From the NCBI RefSeq assembly GCF_001426565.1, contig NZ_LMFA01000010.1:1-64000 (forward strand): a stretch of 64,000 nt of DNA, read 5' to 3'. A program made the position numbers and the translations under genes. Shown here one piece after another: positions 16,967-25,729 of this stretch (its first letter is position 1; each line of letters starts with the position of its first letter). The DNA is from Rhizobium sp. Root482 (lineage in GTDB: Bacteria > Pseudomonadota > Alphaproteobacteria > Rhizobiales > Rhizobiaceae). The notes under the pieces were generated by a model, which was given only the letters and a program-made list of their open reading frames with translations, was not told the DNA's origin and ran no database searches.

Positions 16967-17097
16967 GCCCCTCATCCGGCCTGTCGGCCACCTTCTCCCC
17001 GCTCGCGGGGAGAAGGAATTGCGGCAAGCTCCGTCTTTCCAATCGGCCTCCGTGGTCCCCTCTCCCCGCCTGCGGGGAGAGGGTTAGGGTGAGGGGC
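16967..17097. repeat. Palindromic repeat, family B (copy 1)
   Basis: A 131-base element with 8-base terminal inverted repeats (GCCCCTCA at 16967-16974, TGAGGGGC at 17090-17097) and two internal hairpins built on CTCCCCGC...GCGGGGAG. It is related to the element at 54030-54222 by the shared CCCTCATCCGGCC and CACCTTCTCCCCGCT segments. The size, terminal repeats and lack of coding capacity are MITE-like. It fills the space after the leuC stop codon. Confidence 0.85.
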
Positions 17098-17125
17098 AGC
17101 GTCATAATAGAGGGTTCGAGGCCCC

Positions 17126-18535
17126 CTACTTCCACTCGCGGATATCGACGAAATGCCCCGAGACCGCTGCCGCCGCTGCCATGGCCGGGGAGACGAGATG
17201 GGTGCGGCCCTTGAAACCCTGGCGGCCTTCGAAGTTGCGGTTCGACGTCGAGGCGCAGCGTTCGCCCGGTTTGAGGCGGTCGTCGTTCATGGCCAGGCAC
17301 ATGGAGCAACCCGGCTCGCGCCAGTCGAAGCCGGCGGCCTTGAAGATCACGTCGAGGCCTTCGGCTTCGGCCTGTTCCTTGACGAGGCCGGAGCCGGGGA
17401 CGATCATGGCCGAAACGGTGGGGGCAACGGTGCGGCCCTCGACGACCTTGGCGACCTCGCGCAGATCCTCGATGCGGCCATTGGTGCAGGAACCGATGAA
17501 GACGCGGTCGATGGCGATGTCGGTGATCTTCGTGCCCGGCTTCAGGCCCATATAATCGAGCGCCCGCCATTTGGAGGTGCGCTTGTTCTCGTCCTGGATT
17601 TCATCCGGATTGGGGACGATGCCCTGAACCGAGATCACGTCTTCCGGCGAGGAGCCCCAGGAGACGATCGGCGGCAGCGAGGCGGCATCGAGAACGACGA
17701 CGCGGTCGTAATGGGCGCCTTCATCGGTCTGGAGGGTCTTCCAGTATTCAATCGCCTGTTCCAGCGCCTCGCCCTTCGGCGCGCGCGGCTTGCCCTTGAT
17801 ATAGTCGAAGGTCTTCTCGTCCGGCGCGATCAGGCCGGCGCGGGCGCCGCCTTCGATCGTCATGTTGCAGACAGTCATGCGGCCTTCCATCGACAGGGCG
17901 CGGATGGCCTCGCCGGCAAACTCGATGACATGGCCGGTGCCGCCGGCGGTGCCGATCTCGCCGATGATGGCGAGAATGATGTCCTTGGCGGTGACATGCT
18001 CGGGCAGGACGCCATCGACACGCACCAGCATGTTCTTGGCCTTCTTCTGGATCAGCGTCTGGGTGGCGAGCACATGCTCGACCTCGGAGGTGCCGATGCC
18101 ATGCGCCAATGCCCCGAAGGCACCATGCGTCGAGGTATGGCTGTCGCCGCAGACGATGGTCATGCCCGGCAGGGTAAAGCCCTGCTCAGGCCCGACGATA
18201 TGGACGATGCCCTGGCGGATATCGCTGGCCGAATAATATTCGACGCCGAAATCGGCGGCATTCTGGGCGAGCGCCTCGACCTGGATGCGGCTTTCCTCGT
18301 TCTTGATGCCGAGATGGCGATCCGGCGAGGTCGGCACATTATGGTCGACGACGGCCAGCGTCTTCTGCGGCGCACGCACCTGACGGTTGGTCATGCGCAG
18401 GCCTTCGAAGGCCTGCGGGCTCGTCACCTCGTGAACGAGATGGCGATCGATATAGAGAAGACAGGTTCCGTCAGCCTGTTGATCGACCAGATGGTCGTCC
18501 CAGATCTTGTCGTAGAGAGTACGCGGTGCGCTCAT
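17126..18535 (-). CDS. leuC: 3-isopropylmalate dehydratase large subunit
   Basis: A 469-residue aconitase-family subunit that, with LeuD, converts 2-isopropylmalate to 3-isopropylmalate in leucine synthesis. The three [4Fe-4S] ligands are Cys350 (FIGSCTNGR), Cys410 and Cys413 ([10 protein letters not shown]). Other signatures include [20 protein letters not shown]. leuD is not in the window, and nothing else of the leucine pathway is adjacent. A leader of about 200 bases upstream holds a candidate leaderless 38-codon ORF and a nested hairpin, which suggests attenuation-like control. Two palindromic repeats follow the stop codon. Confidence 0.97.
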   Translation of the reverse strand: MSAPRTLYDKIWDDHLVDQQADGTCLLYIDRHLVHEVTSPQAFEGLRMTNRQVRAPQKTLAVVDHNVPTSPDRHLGIKNEESRIQVEALAQNAADFGVEYYSASDIRQGIVHIVGPEQGFTLPGMTIVCGDSHTSTHGAFGALAHGIGTSEVEHVLATQTLIQKKAKNMLVRVDGVLPEHVTAKDIILAIIGEIGTAGGTGHVIEFAGEAIRALSMEGRMTVCNMTIEGGARAGLIAPDEKTFDYIKGKPRAPKGEALEQAIEYWKTLQTDEGAHYDRVVVLDAASLPPIVSWGSSPEDVISVQGIVPNPDEIQDENKRTSKWRALDYMGLKPGTKITDIAIDRVFIGSCTNGRIEDLREVAKVVEGRTVAPTVSAMIVPGSGLVKEQAEAEGLDVIFKAAGFDWREPGCSMCLAMNDDRLKPGERCASTSNRNFEGRQGFKGRTHLVSPAMAAAAAVSGHFVDIREWK

Positions 18536-18589
18536 GGCTTTACATCCGAAATGAAGAGAAGAGGAAAAGTTTTCCGGCTCAGGGCGCCG

Positions 18590-18633
18590 GCAGCCGGTCG
18601 GGCCAAGGCCCGACGATCAGGAAAGCCGGCTGC
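18590..18633 (-). promoter_or_regulatory. Nested hairpin in the leuC leader
   Basis: On the minus strand an outer stem pairs GCAGCCGG (18633-18626) with CCGGCTGC (18597-18590), enclosing a perfect 8-bp hairpin (GTCGGGCC-TT-GGCCCGAC, 18614-18597; the two stems share one base, so the last pair of each competes). The 5' outer arm lies inside the last codons of the small leader ORF, and the leader stop codon lies between the outer arm and the inner hairpin, so a ribosome finishing the leader peptide would block the outer stem. No T tract follows, so the effect would be on translation or Rho-dependent termination. Confidence 0.45.
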
Positions 18634-18733
18634 TGAGCGCGCCGGAAACGCGCGCGAAAAACCGTGCCGGCAGACGCTTGTGGTCCTGCAGCACGACGAT
18701 TTTCTGCTCGTGACATCCGAATTTGGATTCCAT
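18617..18733 (-). CDS. Candidate leaderless leader peptide of leuC (38 aa)
   Basis: A 38-codon ORF (MESKFGCHEQ... ending SSRLS) sits between a promoter-like sequence and leuC. The predicted transcription start coincides with its ATG, so it would be translated from a leaderless mRNA, as described for trpL leader peptides in Sinorhizobium. It has no Shine-Dalgarno sequence. It is not rich in leucine (4 of 38) but has six arginines, so it is not a textbook leu attenuator. It ends inside a nested hairpin. The alternative is that it is a chance ORF, or a small protein of its own. Confidence 0.4.
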   Translation of the reverse strand: MESKFGCHEQKIVVLQDHKRLPARFFARVSGALSSRLS

Positions 18734-18740
18734 GAACGGG

Positions 18741-18769
18741 GATATATCAATTTTTCGGCGGCTCGGCAA
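18741..18769 (-). promoter_or_regulatory. Candidate promoter of the leuC transcript
   Basis: On the minus strand TTGCCG and TATATC are separated by 17 bases. The -10 box ends 7 bases before the ATG of the small leader ORF, so transcription would begin at or next to that ATG. The leader to leuC would then be about 200 bases. Confidence 0.5.
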
Positions 18770-18911
18770 TCGGGGAGAGTATCGAGGGCTTCTTTCCGCA
18801 CTGGCCAGAGGGCCTGGAGAATGGGTAGGAGGAGAACGGATGGTCAGGAAAGATATTTTCGCCATTTTGCTCTCCTTAATGAGCGGACAGTGATCACAAG
18901 GAGGAAGACAG

Positions 18912-19328
18912 ATGGTGGATTATCCGGGGCGGGCAGTCATTGCCCTTGTCGCGGCACTGGGTCTTGTCGGATCGGGCGATGCGGCCCGGTCACAGGACAC
19001 GCCTTATCCGGGCCGGCCGGGGCTTGCCAGGCCCGAAGCCACGCCCTCAGACATTGCCACTTGCGACACGATCGGCAAGACGCTGGATGGGTTCACGCCG
19101 TCGCGCGATCGCGTCGATCTGTGGATTTCCGGGCCATTGACGCTCGTTCATACCGACACCGTGCTCTGGTATCTGGCGGTCTGCCCGGATACGGGCATTC
19201 GCGTGATGTGCGTTACCTATTCCGACAATGGCATGAAGATCGGCGATCATGTGGTTCTGGCCGGCGCGCTTGAGATTCAGGACAGGAAACATGCCGTCCT
19301 CGACCCCTGCCTTGCCTCCAGGGATTAG
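18912..19328 (+). CDS. Small secreted protein of unknown function
   Basis: A 138-residue protein I do not recognise. It has an N-terminal signal peptide (about 1-29: a hydrophobic AVIALVAALGLVGSG core, cleavage near DAARSQ). The mature part has a mixed alpha/beta composition with four cysteines (ATCDTIG, AVCPDTG, MCVTYSDN and LDPCLAS), which could form two disulphides in the periplasm. The GDHVVLAGAL strand near the C-terminus recalls small OB- or SH3-like folds, but this is only an impression. ATG 18912 follows a strong AAGGAGGA ribosome-binding site, so expression is likely. It stands alone between divergent leuC and convergent MBL genes. Confidence 0.75.
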   Translation: MVDYPGRAVIALVAALGLVGSGDAARSQDTPYPGRPGLARPEATPSDIATCDTIGKTLDGFTPSRDRVDLWISGPLTLVHTDTVLWYLAVCPDTGIRVMCVTYSDNGMKIGDHVVLAGALEIQDRKHAVLDPCLASRD

Positions 19329-19360
19329 AGTTTTGGTTGCCGAAACGTGGCCTTCAGCCG

Positions 19361-20380
19361 TCAGGCCGTAGGCACGTCAAAGACCTCGCCCGCACGGAGC
19401 GGCCGGAAGCGGTCCGGCGCCACGTCGTGGTCTCGCAATGCGGTTTCCAGTGCCACCACGGGCGCTTCGATCGGCTCGTTCGTCAGATGCACCGTGCCAA
19501 AATGGTGGCCGACGACGTGGGCGGCCCGGCAGAGTTGCATGCCGTGGACGGCCTCGTCCGGGTTCTGGTGCTGTGCCTTCATGAACCAGCGCGGCTCATA
19601 GGCGCCGATCGGCAGGTTGGCGAGGCGGAAGGGGCCGTGCCTTTCGCTGGCGCCGCGATAGTTGATGCCGTTGTGAAAGCCGGTATCGCCGACATGATAG
19701 ATCTTGCCGGCTGGCGTCGAAATCACGAAGGCGCCCCAGAGCGCCATGCAGCGGTCGTGCGTGCCCCGCGCCGACCAGTGGTGGCAGGGCTCGCAATGGA
19801 GGACGGCATCCTCCCGGACGAAAATCCGCTCCCCCCAGTCCATCGTCGAAATCTTCGCGTCGGGAATTGCCCGCCGGATGATCGTGTCATTGCCGAGCGG
19901 CGTGACGATATGCGGGCTGTGGATTGCGTTGAGGCGCCTCAGCGTTGCGGTATCGAGATGGTCGTAATGATTATGGGTCACGAGCACCACATCGATCGGC
20001 GGCAGGTCGGCAAGGCGGACGCCTGGATCGACGACGCGCTTGGGGCCGGCGAAGGAAAACGGGCTGGTGCGCGCAGACCAGACAGGGTCGGTCAGAATGT
20101 TGAGGCCGGCCACCTGAATCAGAAGCGTGGCATGGCCAACCATGGTAACGCGCAGAGCCTCGCCATCGACACGCATATCGGGTTTGGCTGGTGGGAAGGG
20201 GCTGGAAGCGCTTCTCGGCCAGGCGCTCCGACCGCCACCGAACTGCCAGCGCAGCAGCGCGCGCAAGCCGAGCGGTGCCTCGCCTTCTGGATTAAAGAAG
20301 CGCGTGCCGTCGAAATGGTCGGAGACCGGGCCGGCGTAATAGGGATTGCGAGGTCGTCGGATATCGGGGGATTGCGTCAT
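19361..20380 (-). CDS. MBL-fold metallo-hydrolase (NAPE-PLD/UlaG-like)
   Basis: A 339-residue metallo-beta-lactamase-fold enzyme. The metal motif is THNHYDHLD (about residues 124-132), with further His/Asp ligands in CEPCHHWSARG and YHVGDTGF. The size and the VGHATLLIQ...GLNILTDPVWS start are typical of the branch that includes N-acylphosphatidylethanolamine phospholipase D and UlaG-type lactonases. The substrate in bacteria is not known to me; a phosphodiester or lactone is likely. There is no signal peptide, so it is probably cytoplasmic. It is convergent with the small secreted-protein gene and divergent from ffh. Confidence 0.85.
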   Translation of the reverse strand: MTQSPDIRRPRNPYYAGPVSDHFDGTRFFNPEGEAPLGLRALLRWQFGGGRSAWPRSASSPFPPAKPDMRVDGEALRVTMVGHATLLIQVAGLNILTDPVWSARTSPFSFAGPKRVVDPGVRLADLPPIDVVLVTHNHYDHLDTATLRRLNAIHSPHIVTPLGNDTIIRRAIPDAKISTMDWGERIFVREDAVLHCEPCHHWSARGTHDRCMALWGAFVISTPAGKIYHVGDTGFHNGINYRGASERHGPFRLANLPIGAYEPRWFMKAQHQNPDEAVHGMQLCRAAHVVGHHFGTVHLTNEPIEAPVVALETALRDHDVAPDRFRPLRAGEVFDVPTA

Positions 20381-20713
20381 GAAAACCGATCTGGGTAAGC
20401 GCCCTGTTGATCTGCTGCATATGGTGTCGATCGGCGGAATTTTTCAGGCCACAGAAGGAGAGATCGCCGCCATTTCCGTCTCCATTCTTGACTTTCCCGA
20501 CCATATCGTGTTTACCGCCCGCAATCTGCGACAAGTAACGAGACTTGCAGCCGCCGACCGGGACCCGTCAAGGTATAAAGAGATCCCGGAGGTCAACACC
20601 CGACAGCGCGTGGCGCCCTCGGGTGCGTTTTGGCTTTGTGTCTTGTTTTCGAAATTGCAGGACCCACGTTTCCGGGGCACATCCATTATCCGGAAACGAG
20701 AAGGAAGAACTTG
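20381..20713 (+). promoter_or_regulatory. ffh upstream region with a CACCCGA/TCGGGTG hairpin
   Basis: No convincing gene is present in these 333 bases. A hairpin at 20597-20625 (7-bp perfect outer stem CACCCGA/TCGGGTG, inner GCGC/GCGC pairing) is followed by CGTTTT, so it looks like a weak terminator or attenuator in the ffh leader. I searched for the 4.5S SRP RNA core (GGAAGCAGC-type loop) and did not find it here. Confidence 0.35.
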
Positions 20714-22282
20714 ATGTTTGAAAGTCTCCAGGACCGCCTTGGGTCAATCCTGAATGGATTGACCGGCCGTGGCGCGCTGTCGGAAGCCGATGTTGCGGCT
20801 GCCCTGCGCGAGGTTCGCCGTGCGCTCCTGGAAGCCGACGTCGCGCTCGAAGTCGTCCGTTCCTTCACCGACAAGGTTCGCGAGAAGGCGGTCGGTGCCG
20901 AAATCCTGAAATCGATCAAGCCCGGCCAGATGGTCGTCAAGATCGTCCATGACGAGCTCATCGCCATGCTGGGTTCGGAAGGCGTGCCGATTGATCTGAA
21001 TGCGGCCGCCCCGGTCGTCCTCATGATGGTCGGCCTGCAGGGCTCGGGCAAGACGACGACGACGGGCAAGATCGCCCTTCGGCTGACGAGCCGCGACAAG
21101 AAAAAGGTCCTGATGGCCTCGCTCGACACGCGCCGTCCGGCAGCCCAGGAGCAGTTGCGCCAGTTGGGCGTCCAGACCGGCGTCGATACGCTGCCGGTCA
21201 TCACCGGCCAGTCGCCGACCGATATCGCCGCGCGCGCCGTGCAGGCGGCCAAGCTCGGCGGCCATGACGTCGTCATCCTCGATACCGCCGGCCGTACCCA
21301 TATCGACGAGCCGCTGATGCTCGAAATGGCGGAGATCAAGCGGCGCTCGAACCCGCATGAAATCCTGCTCGTGGCCGATGCGCTGACCGGCCAGGACGCC
21401 GTCAATCTCGCCCGCAATTTCGATGAGCGCGTCGGCATTACCGGCCTGGTGCTGACCCGCATGGATGGCGACGGTCGCGGCGGCGCGGCGCTCTCGATGC
21501 GCGCCGTCACCGGCAAGCCGATCAAGCTGATCGGTGTCGGCGAGAAGATGACGGAGCTGGAAGAGTTCCATCCGCGCCGCGTCGCCGACCGTATCCTCGG
21601 CATGGGCGACATCGTTTCGCTGGTCGAGCGCGCCGCCGAAAACATCGATGCCGAAAAGGCGGCGGCCATGGCCGCCAAGATGAAGACCGGCAAGTTTGAT
21701 CTCAACGATCTCGCCGACCAGCTTGGCCAGATGCAGAAGATGGGCGGCATGGGCGGCATCATGGGCATGATGCCCGGCATGTCCGGCATGAAGGACAAGA
21801 TGGCCGCCGCCGGCCTCGATGACAGGATGTTCGGCCGCCAGCTCGCCATCATCTCCTCGATGACCAAGGCCGAGCGCGCCAATCCGGACATGCTCAAGCA
21901 TTCCCGCAAGAAGCGCATCGCGGCCGGCTCCGGCACGGGCGCCGCCGACATCAACAAGCTTTTGAAAATGCACCGCCAGATGGCCGACATGATGAAGATG
22001 ATGGGCGGCAAGAAGGGCGGCGGCATGATGAAGCAGATGATGGGCGGCCTTGCCGGCAAGATGGGTCTTGGTGGCGGAATGGGCGGCATGCCCGATCTGT
22101 CGAAGATGGACCCCAAGCAGCTCGAAGCCCTGCAGAAACAGGCGGAGGCCGCCGGTCTCGGCAAGGGCATGCCGGGCGGATTGCCGGGAATGGGTGGTGG
22201 CGGCCTGCCGGGTCTTGGCAAGTTGCCGGGCCTGGGTGGCGGCGGTTTCCCGGGCTTGCCCGGCCTGCCGAAGAAGAAGTGA
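20714..22282 (+). CDS. ffh: Signal recognition particle protein Ffh
   Basis: A 522-residue SRP GTPase that binds signal sequences and 4.5S RNA and docks to FtsY, also in this window. NG domain: G1 GLQGSGKTTTTGK (about residue 105), DTRRPAAQEQL, DTAGRTHID, TRMDGDGRGG. The M domain (about 330-450) is methionine-rich and includes the RNA-binding region (STMTKAERANPDMLKHSRKKRIAAGSG read as IISSMTKAERANPD and SRKKRIAAGSG). It then carries an unusually long tail rich in Gly, Met, Leu and Pro (about 450-522, ending GLPKKK). ATG 20714 follows AGAAGGAAG. It leads a run ffh, chorismate mutase, rpsP, rimM, trmD. Confidence 0.97.
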   Translation: MFESLQDRLGSILNGLTGRGALSEADVAAALREVRRALLEADVALEVVRSFTDKVREKAVGAEILKSIKPGQMVVKIVHDELIAMLGSEGVPIDLNAAAPVVLMMVGLQGSGKTTTTGKIALRLTSRDKKKVLMASLDTRRPAAQEQLRQLGVQTGVDTLPVITGQSPTDIAARAVQAAKLGGHDVVILDTAGRTHIDEPLMLEMAEIKRRSNPHEILLVADALTGQDAVNLARNFDERVGITGLVLTRMDGDGRGGAALSMRAVTGKPIKLIGVGEKMTELEEFHPRRVADRILGMGDIVSLVERAAENIDAEKAAAMAAKMKTGKFDLNDLADQLGQMQKMGGMGGIMGMMPGMSGMKDKMAAAGLDDRMFGRQLAIISSMTKAERANPDMLKHSRKKRIAAGSGTGAADINKLLKMHRQMADMMKMMGGKKGGGMMKQMMGGLAGKMGLGGGMGGMPDLSKMDPKQLEALQKQAEAAGLGKGMPGGLPGMGGGGLPGLGKLPGLGGGGFPGLPGLPKKK

Positions 22283-22298
22283 GAAGCGGGGAACAGGA

Positions 22299-22601
22299 AT
22301 GATCGATCCTGCTGTGAAACAGGAACTTTCGGGCTATCGGCAATCGATCGACAATATCGATGCCGCGCTCGTTCACATGCTGGCCGAACGGTTTCGCTGC
22401 ACCAAGGCGGTGGGCGTGCTGAAAGCCAAATACAGTTTGCCGCCGGCCGACCCGGCGCGCGAGGAATACCAGATCGAACGCCTTCGCCATCTGGCGAAGG
22501 ATGCCCATCTGGATCCGGATTTCGCGGAGAAGTTCCTGAACTTCATCATCCACGAAGTGATCCGGCATCATGAAGCCATCGCTGCCGATCTCAAGGATTG
22601 A
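22299..22601 (+). CDS. Chorismate mutase, AroQ class
   Basis: A 100-residue monofunctional chorismate mutase of the all-helical AroQ type, which turns chorismate into prephenate for Phe and Tyr synthesis. The pattern is SIDNIDAALVHMLAERFRCTKAVG (read as IDNIDAALVHMLAERF then CTKAVGVLKAKY), with the active-site Arg and Lys residues and the C-terminal FLNFIIHEVIRHHEAIA helix. ATG 22299 follows GGGGAACAGG. It lies 16 bases after ffh and 60 bases before rpsP, in the usual rhizobial order. No prephenate dehydratase domain is fused. Confidence 0.93.
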   Translation: MIDPAVKQELSGYRQSIDNIDAALVHMLAERFRCTKAVGVLKAKYSLPPADPAREEYQIERLRHLAKDAHLDPDFAEKFLNFIIHEVIRHHEAIAADLKD

Positions 22602-22661
22602 TCAGCTTTAAACACACACAAGGCCGCCGGAGGCGGTTCGATATCTCAAGGAGTTAATGAC

Positions 22662-23024
22662 ATGGCACTGAAAATTCGTCTCGCCCGCGGTGGTTCCAAG
22701 AAGCGCCCGTTCTACCAGATCGTGATTGCAGACGTGCGCTCGCCGCGCGACGGCCGCTTCCTGGAAAAGGTTGGCTCGTGGAACCCGATGCTGAAGAAGG
22801 ACGATGCCAAGCGCGTCGAACTGAACAATGAGCGCATCGCCTATTGGCTGTCGAACGGCGCCCTGCCGACCGACCGCGTCCTGCGCTTCCTCAACGAAGC
22901 CGGCATCGCCACCCGCGAAACCCGCTCCAACCCGACCAAGGGCCTGCCGGGCAAGAAGGCGCAGGAACGCGCCGCCGAAGCCAAGCAGAAGGCCGAAGAC
23001 GCCGCTGCAGCTGCTGCCGAATAA
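22662..23024 (+). CDS. rpsP: 30S ribosomal protein S16
   Basis: A 120-residue S16 protein. The core (1-82) is typical: [19 protein letters not shown] at the start and [12 protein letters not shown] in the middle. An added lysine/alanine/glutamate-rich C-terminal tail (about 85-120, ending AAAAE) extends it beyond the 82 residues of E. coli; such tails are common in alphaproteobacteria. The ribosome-binding site AAGGAG lies 8 bases before ATG 22662. An intrinsic terminator after it separates rpsP from rimM, so part of the transcript probably ends here. Confidence 0.97.
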   Translation: MALKIRLARGGSKKRPFYQIVIADVRSPRDGRFLEKVGSWNPMLKKDDAKRVELNNERIAYWLSNGALPTDRVLRFLNEAGIATRETRSNPTKGLPGKKAQERAAEAKQKAEDAAAAAAE

Positions 23025-23047
23025 GCCACGCGACAGCGTATTTAAGG

Positions 23048-23076
23048 ACGGGCGGCGTTTTCATGCCGCCCGTTTT
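23048..23076 (+). terminator. Intrinsic terminator between rpsP and rimM
   Basis: ACGGGCGGC (23048-23056) pairs with GCCGCCCGT (23065-23073) around an 8-base loop and is followed by TTTTCGTTT. It would let rpsP be made in excess over rimM and trmD by partial termination. Confidence 0.75.
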
Positions 23077-23114
23077 CGTTTATGCGATGGACATAATCTG
23101 GAGATCGTCCGGCG

Positions 23115-23678
23115 ATGAGCAAACTCAAAAATCCTGTTCTCATGGGAACGATCGGCGCTGCGCAGGGACTGCGGGGCGAGGTTCGCGTCAGGTCATTCGC
23201 GGAAGAGCCAACGGCGATCGGCGACTATGGGCATCTCCATGCCGAGGACGGCCGCTCCTTCGAGGTGCTGGAAGTGCGCGCGGCGAAGAATGTCGTCATC
23301 GTGCGATTGCGCGGCGTCAATGACCGCACCGCCGCCGAGGCACTGAACGGGCTCGAACTCTATGTTGAGCGCGACAATCTGCCGGATGACGATCTCGACG
23401 AGGACGAATTCTTCTATGCCGACCTGGAAGGGCTGGAGGCACTCGATGCCGAGGGCAAGAGCTATGGCACTGTGACCGGTGTCTTCGATTTCGGTGCCGG
23501 CGACCTTTTGGAGCTGAAAGGCCCCGGCAAGCGGCCGGTGCTCATTCCCTTTTCCGAATGGTCGGTGCTTGAAATCGACCTGGAAGCCGGCACCATGCTC
23601 GTCGATCCGCTGGCCGCCGGCCTGGTCGACGACAAGGACGAGGATCCAAGCGCGCCCTTCAAGCCGAAGACGCCGTGA
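23115..23678 (+). CDS. rimM: Ribosome maturation factor RimM
   Basis: A 187-residue 30S maturation factor that binds S19 and helps 16S rRNA head assembly. The N-terminal RimM domain begins [20 protein letters not shown]; the C-terminal PRC-barrel holds [13 protein letters not shown] and [20 protein letters not shown]. An acidic linker (DDDLDEDE) sits between them. It overlaps nothing and is followed by trmD after 10 bases, the standard rpsP-rimM-trmD order. Confidence 0.96.
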   Translation: MSKLKNPVLMGTIGAAQGLRGEVRVRSFAEEPTAIGDYGHLHAEDGRSFEVLEVRAAKNVVIVRLRGVNDRTAAEALNGLELYVERDNLPDDDLDEDEFFYADLEGLEALDAEGKSYGTVTGVFDFGAGDLLELKGPGKRPVLIPFSEWSVLEIDLEAGTMLVDPLAAGLVDDKDEDPSAPFKPKTP

Positions 23679-23688
23679 GCGGCCAACG

Positions 23689-24369
23689 ATGAGCTTTCGC
23701 GCCACCATCCTGACGCTCTATCCGGACATGTTTCCGGGGCATCTTGGCCAGTCGCTGTCCGGCAAGGCGCTGGAGCGCGGGCAGTGGACGCTCGACACGG
23801 TACAGATCCGCGACTTTGCCGAGGACAGGCACCGCACCGTCGACGACACGCCGGCCGGCGGCGGCGCCGGCATGGTGCTGAAGCCCGATATCCTGGCAAA
23901 GGCGATCGACCACGCGTCCGCCGGCGACGACCGGCCGCGGCTTCTGATGAGCCCGCGCGGAAAACCGCTGACGCAGGGTCGCGTGCGGGAATTGGCGGCC
24001 GGACCGGGCGCAATCATCGTCTGCGGCCGGTTCGAGGGCGTCGATCAGCGGGTCATCGACGCCCGCCAGCTCGAGGAAGTGTCGATCGGCGATTATATTC
24101 TCTCCGGCGGCGAGCCGGCGGCGCTGATTTTGCTCGACGCCATCGTGCGCATCCTGCCCGGCGTCATGGGCAATGATCTTTCCGGCCTGCACGAAAGCTT
24201 CGAGGACGGGCTGCTGGAGCATCCGCATTATACGCGACCACAGGTCTTCGAGGGGCAGGAAATACCGGCGGTGCTGACCTCCGGGCACCACGGCGATATC
24301 GCCAGATGGCGCGAGGCCGAGGCGAAGCGGCTGACGGCGGAGCGAAGACCGGATCTTTTGCGGCGATAG
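23689..24369 (+). CDS. trmD: tRNA (guanine-N1)-methyltransferase
   Basis: A 226-residue SPOUT methyltransferase that makes m1G37 in tRNAs, preventing +1 frameshifts. The trefoil-knot SAM site is seen in [22 protein letters not shown] and [14 protein letters not shown]; the N-terminus [15 protein letters not shown] is standard. ATG 23689 was chosen because upstream in-frame sequence overlaps rimM in a poor context and the family starts here. It ends the ribosomal run; the next + strand gene is more than 1.4 kb away, after an inserted-looking MFS/TetR pair. Confidence 0.97.
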   Translation: MSFRATILTLYPDMFPGHLGQSLSGKALERGQWTLDTVQIRDFAEDRHRTVDDTPAGGGAGMVLKPDILAKAIDHASAGDDRPRLLMSPRGKPLTQGRVRELAAGPGAIIVCGRFEGVDQRVIDARQLEEVSIGDYILSGGEPAALILLDAIVRILPGVMGNDLSGLHESFEDGLLEHPHYTRPQVFEGQEIPAVLTSGHHGDIARWREAEAKRLTAERRPDLLRR

Positions 24370-24472
24370 GACTCGGCCTGATCCAGAGATCAGGCACGAA
24401 GGGCGCGGCGCTCACGACGCCACGCCCCCTCGTTTCCACGCACCGAGACTGCCTTGCCTTCAAGGACCTATC

Positions 24473-25702
24473 CTATTCCGCAGCCTGCGGCACGGTACCG
24501 GCGACAGTCTCCGTCCGCCCCCCGGCCAGGCTCCGCTGGCCCAATGCGATCGTAATCGTGGCCGCCGTGCTGGCTGCCACCGACAGCCAGAAGCCGTTCT
24601 GGGCACCGAAATTATCAACGACCCAGCCCGCAAGAAACGCGCCGAGAGCCATACCGATTCCGATACCGGTCGTTACCCAGGTGATACCCTCGGTCAGCAT
24701 CGCTTCCGGCACCCGCCGCTCGATCAGCCCGAAGGCGGTGATGAAGGTGGGCGAGATGGCGATACCGCTCACGAAGATGGCGAGGGCGAGGAGCGTCACC
24801 GTATCGGCCATCAGCAGGGGCAGCGATGTGAGGGCGAGGACGCCGACGGCGACCAGCAGTTGCCGCTGCAAGGGTGTGCGCAGGTTCAAGGCGCCGAGAA
24901 TAAGCCCGACGACGAAGGAACCGATCGCATAGACGCCGATGACAAGGCTTGCGGCACCCGGCTGCCCAAGCTCCTTGGTAAAGGCGACGGTGGTGACCTC
25001 AGCCGTCGCGAAGGTGGAGCCGACGAAGACGAGGGCCAGCGTTATGATCTGCACCGATCGCAGGCGAATGGCCGAGTTCCGCGAGACGCCTGCCTCCGCT
25101 TGACGGATCGCCGGTTCGGTGGACCGCTGCAAAACGAAAGCCAGCGTACCGACAGCGAGAAATACGGTGCTGGCGAGCATGCCGGCCTCGGGAAACAGCG
25201 CGACCGTGAGGCCGACGGAGAGCGAGGCTCCGGCGATATAAACCAGTTCGTCGGCAGCGGATTCAAAGGCAAACGCCGTGTTCAACTCTGGACGCCCCCG
25301 GAAAATCTCGGTCCAGCGCGCCCGCAGCATGGCCGGCATGCTGGGCATGGTCGCCGCAAGAAAGGCGGATGCAAACAGCGTCCATGCCGGCCAGTCCCGG
25401 TTTGCGGCCAGCATGAGGAATGCGAAGGCGACGACCGATACGAGGGTGGCGGGAATGATCACCGCGCTCTGTCCATGACGATCGACCAATCGCGAGATGT
25501 GCGGCGCGATGAGCGCATTGGTGAGCGCGAAACTCGCCGAGACCGCACCTGCGGTCCAGTATTCGCCGCGCGTCTGCGACAGCATGGCAACGATGCCGAT
25601 GGGTGCCATCGCAATCGGCAGGCGTGCGAGGAAGCCCGCCGCGGAGAAGCTCTTGGCCCCCGGCACGCTGAATATTTCCTTGTAGGGATTCGGCATCGAC
25701 AT
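24473..25702 (-). CDS. MFS transporter
   Basis: A 409-residue major facilitator protein with about twelve membrane segments, probably a proton-driven exporter. The loop 2-3 motif appears as HISRLVDRHGQSAV (a degenerate G-x-x-x-D-R motif). The substrate cannot be read from sequence. Two in-frame starts exist, ATG 25702 and ATG 25696; AGGA is better spaced from the second. It is divergent from a TetR gene, with three matched operators in between, the usual design of a substrate-inducible pump. The pair sits between trmD and rplS, which are close together in many relatives, so it may be a later insertion. Confidence 0.88.
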   Translation of the reverse strand: MSMPNPYKEIFSVPGAKSFSAAGFLARLPIAMAPIGIVAMLSQTRGEYWTAGAVSASFALTNALIAPHISRLVDRHGQSAVIIPATLVSVVAFAFLMLAANRDWPAWTLFASAFLAATMPSMPAMLRARWTEIFRGRPELNTAFAFESAADELVYIAGASLSVGLTVALFPEAGMLASTVFLAVGTLAFVLQRSTEPAIRQAEAGVSRNSAIRLRSVQIITLALVFVGSTFATAEVTTVAFTKELGQPGAASLVIGVYAIGSFVVGLILGALNLRTPLQRQLLVAVGVLALTSLPLLMADTVTLLALAIFVSGIAISPTFITAFGLIERRVPEAMLTEGITWVTTGIGIGMALGAFLAGWVVDNFGAQNGFWLSVAASTAATITIALGQRSLAGGRTETVAGTVPQAAE

Positions 25703-25729
25703 ATCCTTCGATCGACAGGGGCATCGCCC

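Noticed and set aside
16863..17097. CRISPR-like repeat cluster
   Set aside because: The repeats are palindromic, of different families, and not evenly spaced with unique spacers; there are no cas genes.
17153..19273. 706-residue plus-strand frame spanning leuC and beyond
   Set aside because: Antisense to leuC for most of its length and out of frame with the secreted-protein gene. No domain.
20381..20713. 4.5S SRP RNA gene next to ffh
   Set aside because: The conserved SRP RNA core loop could not be found on either strand, and the hairpin here is too short.
20346..20714. 122-residue plus-strand ORF upstream of ffh
   Set aside because: Begins antisense to the MBL gene, overlaps the ffh leader hairpin, has no convincing start context and no family resemblance.
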